In this document: positions 40,781-52,740 of the stretch, piece by piece
Numbering within the stretch: the stretch's first letter is position 1
Layout of the letters: each line of letters begins with the position of its first letter
Source of the DNA: Epiperipatus broadwayi
Lineage: Eukaryota > Onychophora > Udeonychophora > Euonychophora > Peripatidae
Direction: 5' to 3'
Assembly: GCA_028023455.1 (NCBI GenBank)
Contig: JAQFVV010000153.1
Location: 682,001-746,000, forward strand
DNA: 64,000 bases
Position numbers and translations under genes: made by a program
The notes under the pieces: generated by a model
Database searches by the model: none
What the model saw: only the letters and a program-made list of their open reading frames with translations
Told to the model about the DNA's origin: nothing

Positions 40781-43754
40781 ATCATTTTATTTAATCAGCT
40801 TACACATTTTTTCTGCTTTATATATACAATGTTATCATTTACTTTATATTTAAGCAATGTATTTTCGTTGCTCTCTACTTAAATTTAACATTTCTATTAC
40901 TTAACTTTCTTTCTGTTTTCTTCTTTTTTGTTTTTCTAAAGTCATTAAATATGACTTCCTATCTTATACATTATTAAACTTAATAAATCCATATTTTTAA
41001 TCAAATACAACAAAAGTGAATTTATAAAATTATAAAAAAGCTGGCTTGAAAATTAATGTAATTAAACTAATTAAGTAAAAAAAAAATTGACTGAGTTACT
41101 AAAGAATTAACAATAATAATTAGATAGAAAATTATAGAGTTTATTATTGTTTCTCAATACTTAGATAGTGGACTATCTGAGAATGAAATTTAGCAATGAA
41201 GAAATTAAAGTGCGAATTCACAATTTTATAGACTTTTAATAAGTATTATAATCTATTAATGTTATATATACAAGCAGAATATTATCTTGTGTGTGTGTGC
41301 ATGCGCAGAAGTGCTGAAAAAAGTCATAGCAAGCTATCTGTAAACTAACTGTCAATAAATATAAAATATAGAATGAGGCCACTTACACTTTAGCTTTGAT
41401 TATATATAAGCATATATTTGATAAAATATTTACATGTATTATTATATTCAATGTTATTTACTAGGCTCAGAGATCATATGTAATTAAAGAGAAGGATCCT
41501 TTAATATATGTACTGTACTGATCTTATAATAGTTCAATGATATCATGTTGAGTACAAACACAAGATAGAGACTTTTGAAAGGATACAAGTGGCCATCTTA
41601 TCCCTAACCAACAATCTAATTACATAGGCCAATGTAAAGCTTCTTACTTTGAGAGTGTGAAGATATTTTTATATTTACTTCAAATAAGCAGATTTTGAAG
41701 AATAACATATATGTGTGTGTGCACTTACACATACATATGTAAAATAGAGAAAATACATAATTCACCTGTTGAAAATGAAATATTATTGATTTTGATAAAA
41801 AATGGAAGAATTAATTTGAATCCAGAAAAATAATTATGAATTAACATTTATTTTTATTGTAAATAAAATAATAAAAGTCAGCAAAGAATTTTCTCTTTTG
41901 TAATTCATAAAGAAAAAGAAAGCAAAACACTATTTCTTTCTTTTGATAAAGAATATAAGAGAATATTTTTTCTCTAGTGTCTGAGATAGTAGACTAGTCA
42001 TCATTATGGTAGGTGCAGCAAATAACAAAAAAGATAATTTACATTATAGTCCATCCAATGGCAAATAAAGTGGACTGGTAAGCAGTTAGTGATTCAGTAA
42101 TAAATTTTGTTCCAGTTTGGATTAATGTAATTCTAAACTTAAAAATATAGGTTAGAGCAGAAGTGTGCCATGTGGAAAAGAATTTACCTTGCTGCTAATT
42201 GAAATTACAAGTTTATAATAGAAGCTATAAAAATGTTTTACTATATTAGGGAAGCTTTTACATAAAAGACTAGGCAAGAACAAGTAACACCTCGGTAAAA
42301 AAACCAAAACATGCATCCCAGTCCAGTAAATGATGCCTATGTGAAATTATATTACCACCTTTTACAATCTGCCACAAAAGTGACAGAACTGGACTATGTA
42401 GCTAAATTGTCAAAAACTTACATTTGTTTCATATGTACTGCACTAATACAAAGCTAATTTACATATCCAGTGTGTGAAAAGAAACATATGTATCCTGAAA
42501 ATTTATGAAAAGACCAACTGTAATTGTGGAGAATAAAACATATGTAAAATCTAGGAAGGATGGTGTTAAAGATTGATAAATGATAAGACATTAACATATT
42601 AAAAGATTAAGCTATTCCTTTTTATAATATGGAAGATTTTAAATCTACAAAGCTTAAAAAAAAGTCAATATTGTGTAATGGTATCGGTATATGTGAATTA
42701 TGAGTATAAATTCAAATTGAAAATATGTTGGGTGATGAGGTGTGATTCACTTTGTAGTCAGAGTGAGCTTCATATTTTCCTTCCTAAAAACTAACGATCT
42801 ACAAGGTTCAAACCCAGCAATAATATTTAAATTACTAATGGTGCTGTCATATATATATATACAAAAATTATTGTGACATATATATAATTTTTGATTATGT
42901 TATTTTATTATTTTTGAATATTTTAAAATTGTGCTTTTTGTTTGCAAAAAAAGAGAATTTGTTTAATCACATAAAGTTTGTCATTTGTAAAAATTTATTT
43001 GCTTTTAATTTCAATTTTGTAAAAATTTAAAAGAACGAAGATATAACCAAGATGGCAGGTTCAAATTAATCCATTATGAAGTTTTGCTTCACTAATTAAA
43101 TATTTTAAAAGCTCGACTTTCATTAATTTAAATATTGTTTTCTTATCAAAGTTATTTTTATTTTAACTAAAAATATTTCGTTAATGAAATATTTTTGTTT
43201 CATTTATATTAATTTAAATTCTTTTGAGCTGGAATATGATTTGAATTTTATCATCTTCTTATGTCTTGTTTTTAATTAAAAATGGGCTAATAATTTGTTA
43301 ATTGCTTATCTGGCTCTGGGCAAATAAACTAAGGCATTTCTGTCATAGTTGGGAATGTATAAATAGGATATATTAGAGATAAAGGGTTTTTTTTTTCCTT
43401 TGGCTTTTTGTTTTGGTTTTTTTTTGCTTTTTGCTGTTTTACTTTTCTTGTACCTTTCCTCTTTGCTTGTGAGTTTAGATAACAAGAAAAGAAGATAGCG
43501 TAATAAAATGCCAGTTGAATAGGGATCGCCAAAATGCTGCCATGAAGCTCCTGATATGAAAGAATGCTGCCACTGATGAAGAAGCAGTAGTGACCAAGAT
43601 TTCTAATCACCAAGCTAATTCCTGTAAACTACAGTTCAAAGAATGAATCACCTAGACAACAGTTCCATGCTTACCAATATCTATACTAATAATTAATGTT
43701 CTTTTTGTTATATATTTATGCCTAATCTATGCTTAAAAGACTCTCTATACTTAC

Positions 43755-43756
<2 letters not shown>
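40781..43756. other. AT-rich DNA without recognised genes
   Basis: Nothing classifiable. The minus frame at 43,329-43,613 encodes a hydrophobic stretch followed by a Lys/Pro/Gln-rich tail. That tail comes from a T/G-rich simple region at 43,387-43,440, so I do not count it as a gene. Confidence 0.5.

Positions 43757-43839
<83 letters not shown>
43757..43839. repeat. (TA)n microsatellite
   Basis: About 83 bp of pure TA. Confidence 0.95.
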
Positions 43840-43844
<5 letters not shown>

Positions 43845-43929
43845 GGTGTGAAGGTTGCCTTGACAGCAGTTACAAATATTGGTTGCTATATTTACTGTGA
43901 ATGTTTAGGTGGTTACTGGTTGGAAACTA

Positions 43930-44195
43930 ATTATATATATATACATGTAAATGCTTACATCTGGTTAAGTTTAAATCCTACATTTTATTGAGTGCGAAAA
44001 TTTTACTATTATAATTATTTGCTATTTACTTTTATACGTAATTTATATGACAAGTCAACTCAATTCCGCGAGCCTATATTTTAGATTAGTCTTTTAAATC
44101 ACTAGCGCTTCAGCGATATTTTTATTACTTTAAATTATTTGTTTTAAAGCCATTACTCGCTGGGTTGAGAACTAGTTAAATAATATCATTAGGCA
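43930..44195. repeat. About 250-bp dispersed repeat, copy 2
   Basis: Same repeat as 27,700-28,010, better preserved at its right end: AGCGCTTCAGCGATATTTTT, then TACTTTAAATTATTTGTTTT, then TACTCGCTGGGTTGAGAACT. AGCGCT...AGCGAT gives a small hairpin. Conservation is highest over the right-hand 100 bp, which could be a SINE core domain. Class not established. Confidence 0.7.
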
Positions 44196-45590
44196 GATTA
44201 TTATAATCATACTGCCATAAGTATATATTTATTGATTGTAAATTTAATGTTATTCAAGAATGCTATTGCTTATATTCAAGTTAAGATATTTTAAATAATA
44301 ATGACCATTATTTTTTTAATGTAATAATTATTTATATGTAGAGCCTTGAGCATTATAGTTTAAATAATGTTTATTGATTTCAAATGCATGTGTGAACTGC
44401 TTAAAGAAGAGAAATGTAATTATACGCCATTTATCTAGTTTTATATTTCAGTTATTTAATTTGGTTTAGTATAAAAGTCATGCTGTTACACTGATTAAAA
44501 CTTTATATTTAGGCCATTAGTTATTTTGATGACATTAAAGGATGTATTACAGTTTCATAGCATTGCCAGCTTAGGTCAGCCATCATCATTATTTGCTTTA
44601 TCATAATTTGAGGATCATCAGGATCTCCGAATCCTCCACCTTCACTTAATATGCTTTAGCTGGCATCATCAATGCCCAAGGACACCTTTGGAAAAATTAG
44701 TGGAAGCTCTGCATGGGTAACCTATGCAGACCATTGCATCTTCCTACCTTCCTCCTCACCAGGTATGACCTGCTAAAAGAATGGGTGTACCATTTATCTT
44801 TTCTCACTTTAATGATGAAGCATCTCCATGGCTAAAAATAGACTGAATTTTATATTTGCTGTCTCATGCTCTCACTGCCATTCATTGTAATATTTTAGAA
44901 TCATGCCTAAGACTAAATGGTAAGCCATAATGCTGTGATATAAGTAAACCATTTTGTTATTTATTGATGTATTTATATTTGGACTGTCACAAAAAGCTTG
45001 TATTAAGCTATCTCCCTTAGACAAGCAACTCCCATATGCATAAATGAATTCTCCTTATTTTATTTTATAATTCAAGAATTGAAATATAACGTTTGTCATA
45101 TTGAATATGAAAATATTCACGTATTCAAAATCACTGTTTTATAACCTTGTTGTTCAATAATTAATAAATGTAACAGATGTCAGAGACCAATTTAGCTGGC
45201 ATCATAATTACATAAATGTATATTTTTATGTGATCAAAGTGGTATTGATCAGTTTGTTAATTACATGATGTTAATTTATTCAAACATTAAATCGTATCAT
45301 AAATTTTTTTGTCTAGGTCATTATTTAATCATCTGTTAAAATAGTGTTTTTCTTCTTAAACTCATTATGCAACTTTATTTTCAAACATTGGCATATAAAT
45401 AAACTACACTATATATGTATTAGCATGGCATCACATATTTAAAATCCATTCTTTCTATTCTTAGGTTTCTACCTGCATTATATTTTTGTATATTTCATTT
45501 TTCCTATATTTCCTTTTTTGTTTGTAATTTTAAACTAATTTCTCCATTTTTATTTTTTCTAACATACACCTATCAGATGTGTTTCAGTTA
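44196..45590. other. AT-rich DNA with one GC-richer, unidentified segment
   Basis: 44,560-44,890 is distinctly less AT-rich than the rest of the window and reads, in pieces, like protein on either strand (minus: KVRKDKWYTHSF and LVRRKVGRCNGLHRLPM). No family is recognised. A decayed transposon ORF end or a host exon are both possible. Confidence 0.35.
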
Positions 45591-45643
45591 TACTAGTTCT
45601 CTTTAAAGTTGTAATTATAAATTTATTTAACGCACATTGATTA

Positions 45644-46148
45644 TGTAAGTAATATTTACTAAAGCAATAAACCTTTAAACATGTGCACTTGAAAATACGA
45701 AGGTAGGGACCTCTACAGGTCTTAACCACAAGCTTACTCTTTGGAAGAAAAGAGGGAAACCCTTCTTTACTTCAACCTACTTTCTATATAAATAGGTGAA
45801 GCTGAAGTGGTTAGAACTGAGAGCATGAAGCTATTCAATACTTCACTAATTAAGTCCACAATTCCTATTACCCATTAGTACTCATGAAATCTTTTGATTT
45901 ACATTGCAAGTACTAATGGGTAATAGGAATTGTGGACTTAATCAGTGAAGTATTGAATAGTTTCATACTATTAGTTCTAACCACTTCAGCTTCACCTATT
46001 TATATAGAAAGTAGAGTGAAGTAAAGAAGGGTTCCTCTCTTTTCTTCCAAAGAGTAAGCTTGTAGTTAAGACCTGTAGAGGTTTCTACCTTCATATGTTC
46101 AAGTGCACATGCTTAAAGGTTTATTGCCTTAATAAATACTACTAGTTC
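45644..46148. repeat. Foldback element with about 222-bp near-perfect arms
   Basis: Left arm 45,661-45,882 and right arm 45,909-46,131 are reverse complements with roughly 10 percent differences by eye, separated by only 26 bp. Weaker complementarity continues outward to about 45,644 and 46,148. The tips read AGCAATAAACCTTTAAACAT and the inner ends CCATTAGTACT. The phrase TACTAGTTCTCTTT occurs just outside on both sides (45,591-45,604 and 46,140-46,153), a candidate 14-bp target duplication or a shared flank. No protein is encoded. A transcript through it would form a long double-stranded RNA hairpin. Confidence 0.9.
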
Positions 46149-46153
46149 TCTTT

Positions 46154-47789
46154 GTAATTCTACTTACAAAACATTTAACAAGAGTAAGAATAGTTTTTTA
46201 AACAACAGTGCAAAAACATGGATTAGTCTCTTTTATTATGCATTTTGCAACAGTCTTTTATGAAATGGTCTACAGTGATATCAAATACATGAATTTCTTT
46301 CCCCACAGTTTGATATTTTTTTCAGTTCTCAATATAAATATGAAGAGTCAGAAGTTTGATACTTCTATATCATTTGTTGAGTAAAGATTGTTCACAAAAT
46401 GTATAAATAATAAAATAGGGTGGTTGTAGTTTCTGCAATGGTAGATGGTTACAATGTGGTGAAGTTGGAGAGCTGGGTACTAACGAAAACTGAAAAACTT
46501 TAAAACAATCTTTTATAATTTCCATTTCAATTTTCATGACTTTATATTATTTTTTAATTATAATTTTCATTACTTTATATTTTTTGAGTTTATTTTTATA
46601 ACTTTTTAGAATTCCATTTGTAATTTTTTTAATTTATTGTTGTATTTTAAAACTGTTTTTATTCACTTTCAACATTCTATAAGTTCATTCATATGCTAAA
46701 AATTCCCGTTATTCTCATTTTGATCTTTTCATTTAAATATGATTTCATAATAATTCACATATAAAAAGATCAAAATTAGTTATAGCTCTACAACTTTCAT
46801 AAATTTACATTTAATTGTAGCTACTAAAATGTTAATTACTGACAACAGTATTACCTGACTTTCTCATATTTGCTTGGATCCAAAGCTTTAGTGTTATTTT
46901 TTCTTTTTAGCATTATTAGCTTAAATAATATAAAGTAGAAGATACTATATAGATGCATAAGTTTATTACTTCTCATTTTGAATTCTTATTCTCAACTGAT
47001 GAAGACAAAAGACAGAAACTAATCTGGAACTGATGATGGTGTAGCATTATACTTCCTGGTGTCCGTTGATTACCCAAGTTTATAACAGATATCTCTACAA
47101 TAGAATGAAGAGATTTAAAAATGCAGGTCATTCTCTATTCTTCATAAAACTCTCATAAAAACCCAAATAATGACACAATCCTGTAATAATTTTAATACCG
47201 TTTAATGCAATTCTGTTACAATTTATCAAATGTAAAGTGTTATTAGATAACACTACTTACAATCAGCCACATTATAAACATATTAACTGTTCTTTTTGCC
47301 ACAAATTAAATATGCTTGTAGGATCTCAGTTATAATTGAAACTGAAACTATTTTATAATTATTTTCCAATCAATTTTGTAATAATAATCAGCCATTAAGC
47401 TAATGCATATGCACTTTGTGGATTTTAACTAAAAACAAATATACTTAAATTAGAAATTCACAACAAAATGATATCAACAGTTCCAATTTCTTACTTTAAA
47501 AAAAGGCTCTAAATGAACACATTTTAATTTTTCTTTGTCTTTTATATCAAACAGTTATTAACCATTTTTTTAAAGTTTTTTTCCTGCATGCAGTTATTAC
47601 TATGATATTTACAAAAATATTATTTAACAAAGATATCCAAGACTCATCATTTTGGATCTTAAAATGACAGAGATTTTGTTATGATTATAATCTGAACCAA
47701 TAATCAAAATTTTCTTAGCAATTTCTTTAATTTGATTTAGATAGAGGATGAGAATATTTTTGTTTATAGGCATTTTACACAGCTTGTTA
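46154..47789. other. AT-rich DNA without recognised genes
   Basis: No coding motif, RNA gene or classifiable repeat seen. Confidence 0.5.
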
Positions 47790-47868
47790 TTTATAGATAT
47801 AATAAATACCTCAATACTTTCCCATTCTTTTTAAATTCATATAAATAAAGATATAATAAAAGATAAAT

Positions 47869-47921
47869 GACACCCAAGATGCATTTAATGCTGAACCAGC
47901 AATCATCAGTTGGCCCAGGTC
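47869..47921 (-). ncRNA. Hammerhead ribozyme (family B), G12 mutated
   Basis: Stem I is CCAA/UUGG with an outer GAC/GUC. CUGAUGA is intact, stem II is UUGCUG-GUU-CAGCAU, stem III AUG/CAU closes without a loop and the cleavage triplet is AUC. GAAA is changed to UAAA, which should inactivate it. Confidence 0.75.
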
Positions 47922-48277
47922 ACTATCTCTCATATATATCTCTATTATTTGCAAAGTATTTATCTAGAATAAATTATTACATTTTTATTTACTATTGTCA
48001 AACTCTTTCCACTCATAACCTTGACACCACCCATTTCAGATAAATACACTAATGATTATTACTAATCATTTTCAAAACTAGAGATTATCTCTAACACAGA
48101 TATAAACTTTAAACCTTAGTTAAAGATTAATATATCTGATTTTTTAATTTTACACACACACGGAGTTATTCACCTTTCTCTGTCCCATATGTAATATCTT
48201 TATAAATATAATAAATATCTCAATACTTCCCCATTCTTTTTAAATTCATATAAATAAATATATAATAAAAGACAAAT

Positions 48278-48303
48278 GACCGGCAAGATGGATTTCGTGC
48301 TTG
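48278..48303 (-). ncRNA. Truncated hammerhead half (family B)
   Basis: Only the 3' half survives: GCAC-GAAA, a short stem III and the AUC-UUG cleavage region. The CUGAUGA half is deleted. Confidence 0.6.
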
Positions 48304-50878
48304 TTATTTATCTTCTAGTAACAATTTAACACTGCATTTCTTGTGTATTTATTGCAGCAGTAAAATTATAAACTCTGATTCTGGATTAAGTCTATCAATT
48401 TCAGTGCTTCTATTCATTGTGTAAATTCAGTATACAATATCACAAGTATTTGCTTATCATTAATGTCAAATATTATACAGTAGTAACTATTTTTAATACT
48501 TTAACAGAATGTTATTTAAAATTTTAACATATAAATTTTTTTCTACACAAATATGTTTTTATTACATTCTAATTGGATATCAACAATATTATAGCTGCCA
48601 AAAAAACTAAAAAGTTTTAGCTAGATTTTTTTAACGTTTCACTAATTTTTCAGTAAAATTTTATTAGAATTAAATCATTTCATAATTATTCAAATAGCAG
48701 TTTTTAATAATAAACATTAAAATAATTCTAACTTGGATTTAATAGCATGTTTTCTACGGTTTTCCTTATACAAATTCAACCTTAACTTTAATAACTAAAG
48801 CCTAAATAATAGTCTTCAGTTAAAAATACAGATTTGCACTAGCATTAAACCAAATAGAAAATTGATTCAATTTTATCTTTATGAACTTGTATTTACAATC
48901 AAGCAATTACAACAAATTTTCTTATTCTTGTGTCTAAGCAATTCCATATCGTAATTTAATCTCTATTTTAATAAATAATAATTTTCAAATGAGGTGTCAG
49001 TATTTTTTTGTAATCATGTACTTAATTTTAAAAAAATATAAAAATAAAGACAACTTTTGAAATAAGTTTTAACTGTAATGCGTAGTTAATAAAAAAAAAA
49101 GTTATATCATAACAAACTAAATTAAAATTTCTACCTATACTCGATTTAAATCAAGATTGGACTAACCTCTTTCTGCTATTTATATAATGTCTGTTCAAGC
49201 AGATGGCTTTTAAAAAAAATCATAGATTTAATTATAAACAACAAATATACTTTATATATTTATCGTATAATTGTTTTGAATGTTTCATATTAAGTATATG
49301 TTCAAACCTAGCTTTTTTCAGTAATTGTTAGTTTATGCAAATACTTTGGTATGCAATTATTCTCATTATATTTTTAATTGCTATTAACCAAAACATTATA
49401 TATATAATTTTACTTGAAAAATGATTTATGCTCTTTTAGACTTCTCTATAATTATTAACCGAGACTAATTACAAATGCATAGAAATTGTCTTTTGTTTGC
49501 TTTAGAAATTCATTCGCGATATTTATTTAAGAATGTTACATGTATAATTTTATTATATGTTTTTAGTAGAATAAATATTTAATAAAATTTTCAATTTTAA
49601 CTTTAATTGCGTATTATATTTTTGTTTTAATCTAATTATATCTTTCGATTTCATTTTCTTCACGAGCATAAAATGGTTAATAAAGATTAAAATCGTCATA
49701 GAGATGAGGATTTTGGTCATTGATTATTCACTACAATGACATCATTAAAATGATTTCTCTTTTTTTTTTAAAGTCAAGGTAATTTACTTTACGTATATTA
49801 TTATTAAAATCAATTATAGCTTTTTTTTTTACCTATACATTTACCAGGCAATTTGCAGGTGGTAGGAAGAACGCAACTTTAGCACCTGCCTAGGATTGAA
49901 GTACTTTTTTTTCCTACCACTAGAGGTGCTTTTCTCACATAATTTTTTTAAATAAATGTACTGAAATATTTCTATAATCAGCTAACTATAGTTGAAATGT
50001 ATAGAAATATATTAATTTTTAGTTTTGTGATAATAAAATACAGTAATTATTACATAAATGAGGCAAATGAAATTGAAAATTAAAGCAATGTTTAGTTACT
50101 TTTAATTTTTGGTACGAATATATATATCGTATGTAATTAATTATTTATGCTTGGATAAATATAGCGATAATTTCACTACTTTAACACTTTTGATTTATTT
50201 AATTGTATAAACTGACAAACAAAGAATATAACATTTTAAGATTAATTTTTTTTAAAAAAAAAAAAAATCTTAAATTAATGTTTTATCTTTCGGGTTTCTC
50301 AAAGTATAATGCTCGGAATCTTAGAGATTCCTGATATTTCTTCATGGCCAAATCTAAACTATTAATGCTAGTTTTTTCACTATTATTATTACAATTTTTC
50401 AGGAAAATAACTTATAAAAAATAACATGTAATATTATTTTTAAATGATTTACTAAATTAAAAATAATAATCATTTTTCTATTTTAAAATCTGGTTTCAGA
50501 AGATCCGAAATCAATAATTTTTAAATATGCAAAAATATCCTGAAACACTATTATGTATTAACTTATTTTCTAAAGGCTATTTAATTGAGAACAATGCTAC
50601 TATTACGTGAATATTTATAATTTAAAAAGTGTTGCACTTAGCATACTATCAATTTCAACCATTTGTAAAATCCTATGAGCCTTCTAATTCCAGAAGAAAT
50701 AATAAAAACAAAGAGAAAGACACAAAAATAAAAAGTTAGAAAACAATGAAAAAAAATATTAGAATCAGAATTTTTACATGAGATTAAAAGATGAAGATGT
50801 GATTCATAAATATACATTCCCATTGGCATAATTAATGCAGAGCTGATAGAAAACAAAAGATTTTTTATGAATGGGTCA
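48304..50878. other. AT-rich DNA with one hairpin-rich spot
   Basis: No genes recognised. At 49,855-49,927 GTGGTAGGAA (49,859-49,868) pairs with TTCCTACCAC (49,911-49,920), while GCAGGT just before it can alternatively pair with ACCTGC near 49,883-49,888, so two hairpins compete. The function is unknown. Confidence 0.5.
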
Positions 50879-51040
50879 TATATTTAACCTAAATGAAAGA
50901 TTTGAAATATCAGGCACTTTTATATCTGGAGCCTAATTGTAAATATAGGGGATTTGAAGCCAGATTTTCAAACCCCTTCACTATTCACACTATCTCATAT
51001 TATTAATGCACATGACCACATACATGCAGAAAAGATGAAT

Positions 51041-51095
51041 AATCACCAATATGCGTATTTCGTGCTAAACTAGCACTCATCAGTTGGTCCAGATT
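51041..51095 (-). ncRNA. Best-preserved hammerhead ribozyme in the window
   Basis: Stem I is ACCAA/UUGGU plus AAUC/GAUU around a UGG bulge. CUGAUGA lies at 51,077-51,083. Stem II GUGCUA-GUU-UAGCAC is six Watson-Crick pairs with a 3-nt loop. GAAA lies at 51,058-51,061. Stem III is 2 bp (A15.1-U16.1 and the next) closed by an ACGC loop, and the cleavage triplet is AUA, with the cut between 51,050 and 51,049 on the minus strand. Every invariant core base is present. The very short stem III is typical of compact hammerheads that may cleave best as dimers. Confidence 0.9.
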
Positions 51096-51411
51096 ACCAT
51101 CTCCCATACCTATATATAATCAATGCTCAGTTTATATTAAGATTTAGAAAATCCTCACACTTTAATGGCTCTTATGTATTTAAATGGATGCTGTCCTAAA
51201 CATGAAGGGTCAGAGTGACTTGAGGTCAACATGGACATGACAACCATATTGGCATCAGCATGGGAATTGGGAATTCTATCATTAGATTTTTAATGGTATG
51301 GATGGCTGAAAAGTTGGAGATTGGAATAGATTGGAGCCTGTTCATTGAAGTGTGAGACTTTGCTATTTAATATAAACTGAGCACTGATTAAATATATGTA
51401 TGGGAGATGAT

Positions 51412-51466
51412 AATCAGGACCAATTGATGAGTGCTGGTTTAGCACAAAATATGAATATTGGTGATT
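51412..51466 (+). ncRNA. Hammerhead ribozyme, core mutated
   Basis: Opposed partner of the intact copy. It has UUGAUGA (C3 to U) and AAAA in place of GAAA. Stem I and stem II still pair (GUGCUG-GUU-UAGCAC). Inactive. Confidence 0.8.
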
Positions 51467-51576
51467 ATTTATCTTTTCTGCATGTGTGGTCATGTGTATC
51501 AGTAGTATGAGATAGTGTGAATAGTGAAGGGGCTATGAAAGTCTGGGTTCAAATCCCCTATATTTAACCTAAATGA

Positions 51577-52534
51577 CTGAATGCAATCAAGAAAATAAAA
51601 TGATTGAGAATATGGAAAACAATAATAATGCTTAATTTAATTATAAATATTAGTAATAGATAGTAATGAAGTAAGTTAAGTTAAGTTAAAAGTAAAAAAA
51701 ATATTCTAGCCAAAAAACTGTAAATGCTGTAAATAAAAAAAAAAATTCATAAAATACACTTACTTGTCAAGAAAAAAATGAGAAGGAGGTGCATAAAAGA
51801 TCAACATTTTATGTATTAGAACAATCTTGTGCTATTCTAATAATCCAAAATATGTTGTATATGTTTGTTTGAGAATGTTTTTTTTTTATGAAACAGTTGT
51901 AAATGTTGGAATAATAAATATATCTGGAATGCTTTATTATTTAAAAAAATATTATAGTAGTAAACATAAAAATGTACTCTTTATTATAATTCCCAATGAT
52001 TAGCTTATTTGGTAACTAAAACATTTGACAAAATAATCAATATATTATTTAATGTTCTTGGAAAACACAACCTGTCTATTTTTTAAAGGGTAGTTTATCA
52101 AACACATCCATAAATTTTCATCTAATGTATTACTGTTAATTACATTTGTATAAATAAACAGTGTATAATTACATATATGTTCAAAATTAGACATTATGAA
52201 GGGTTAGAAATTAAATTAAATTATTCATTCCTCTACACTTTACAATTTTTATTGCATAAAAAAAAGGAAATATAAATTACAATGGTAACAATTATTTGAT
52301 TTAACTTTGTTTACTAACTTGCAAAAATATCAAAAGACTGTGTCGTTGCACAAATGTTTGAAGAATACTAGTATTTGATTCCTAATTTTAATCTTATTGA
52401 CTTTATTGAAGAAATTAATAAGAAAGAAAATTGAGATTAAAGACAAGATGGTGAGTTAGAAAGCACAGAATAGATCTAACAAATAATGTGATTTAATATT
52501 TGGAAATTTTCTCTGTGTCTAGGTTGTATGACAT
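51577..52534. other. AT-rich DNA without recognised genes
   Basis: A short (AAGTT)n-like run near 51,671-51,688; nothing else. Confidence 0.5.
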
Positions 52535-52740
52535 ATCTTAATATAAGCTGAGCATTGATTATATATATGTATGGAGATGATAATCTGGACCAACTGACGA
52601 GTGCTGATTTAGCATGAAATACATAAATTGGTAATTATTTATCTTTTCGATGTGTGTGTGATCAAGGGTGTCAGCAGTACGAGATAGCATGAATAGTTGA
52701 GGGTCATGTGAAAAGTCTGAATTCAAACTTCGTATATATT
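52535..52740 (+). repeat. Solo HHR family A arm
   Basis: One arm only, from TATCTTAATATAAGCTGAGC through the hammerhead to GTCTGAATTCAAACTTCG, the position of the B-box-like sequence (here weakened). It ends at the same point as other family A ends, so it may be a truncated insertion. Confidence 0.75.
52582..52636 (+). ncRNA. Hammerhead ribozyme, cleavage-site base mutated
   Basis: Stem I ACCAA/UUGGU, core CUGACGA (only the tolerant position 7 differs), stem II GUGCUG-AUU-UAGCAU and GAAA are all good. The base before the cleavage nucleotide is A instead of U16.1, breaking the A15.1-U16.1 pair, so it is probably inactive. Confidence 0.8.

Larger units (their letters stand above)
47790..48303 (-). 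mobile_element. HHR family B, dimer with 409-bp spacing
   Basis: The phrase AATACTT.CCCATTCTTTTT followed by AAATTCATATAAATAAA precedes a hammerhead site at both 47,869 and 48,278, exactly 409 bp apart. The first unit is full length; the second is cut off after the GAAA half at about 48,303. Family B shares the ribozyme architecture with family A but not the rest of the monomer, and its cleavage position reads AUC. No protein is encoded. Confidence 0.75.
50879..51576. mobile_element. HHR family A inverted pair flanked by an 18-bp target duplication
   Basis: TATATTTAACCTAAATGA occurs perfectly at 50,879-50,896 and 51,559-51,576. Between them is a 662-bp element made of two family A ends in opposite orientation. 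The left arm (minus) has the reverse of the GGTTCAAATCC-like box near 50,948 and an intact hammerhead. The right arm (plus) has a mutated hammerhead and ends five bases after GGGTTCAAATCCCC. The right end thus stops just beyond a B-box-like sequence, and the left end lies a little further into the monomer. The long flanking duplication supports insertion as a unit, in the manner of LINE- or PLE-assisted retrotransposition. Confidence 0.85.

Noticed and set aside
50638-50856. Signal-peptide-like minus frame (72 codons)
   Set aside because: A hydrophobic stretch from T-rich DNA, with no family resemblance or supporting context.
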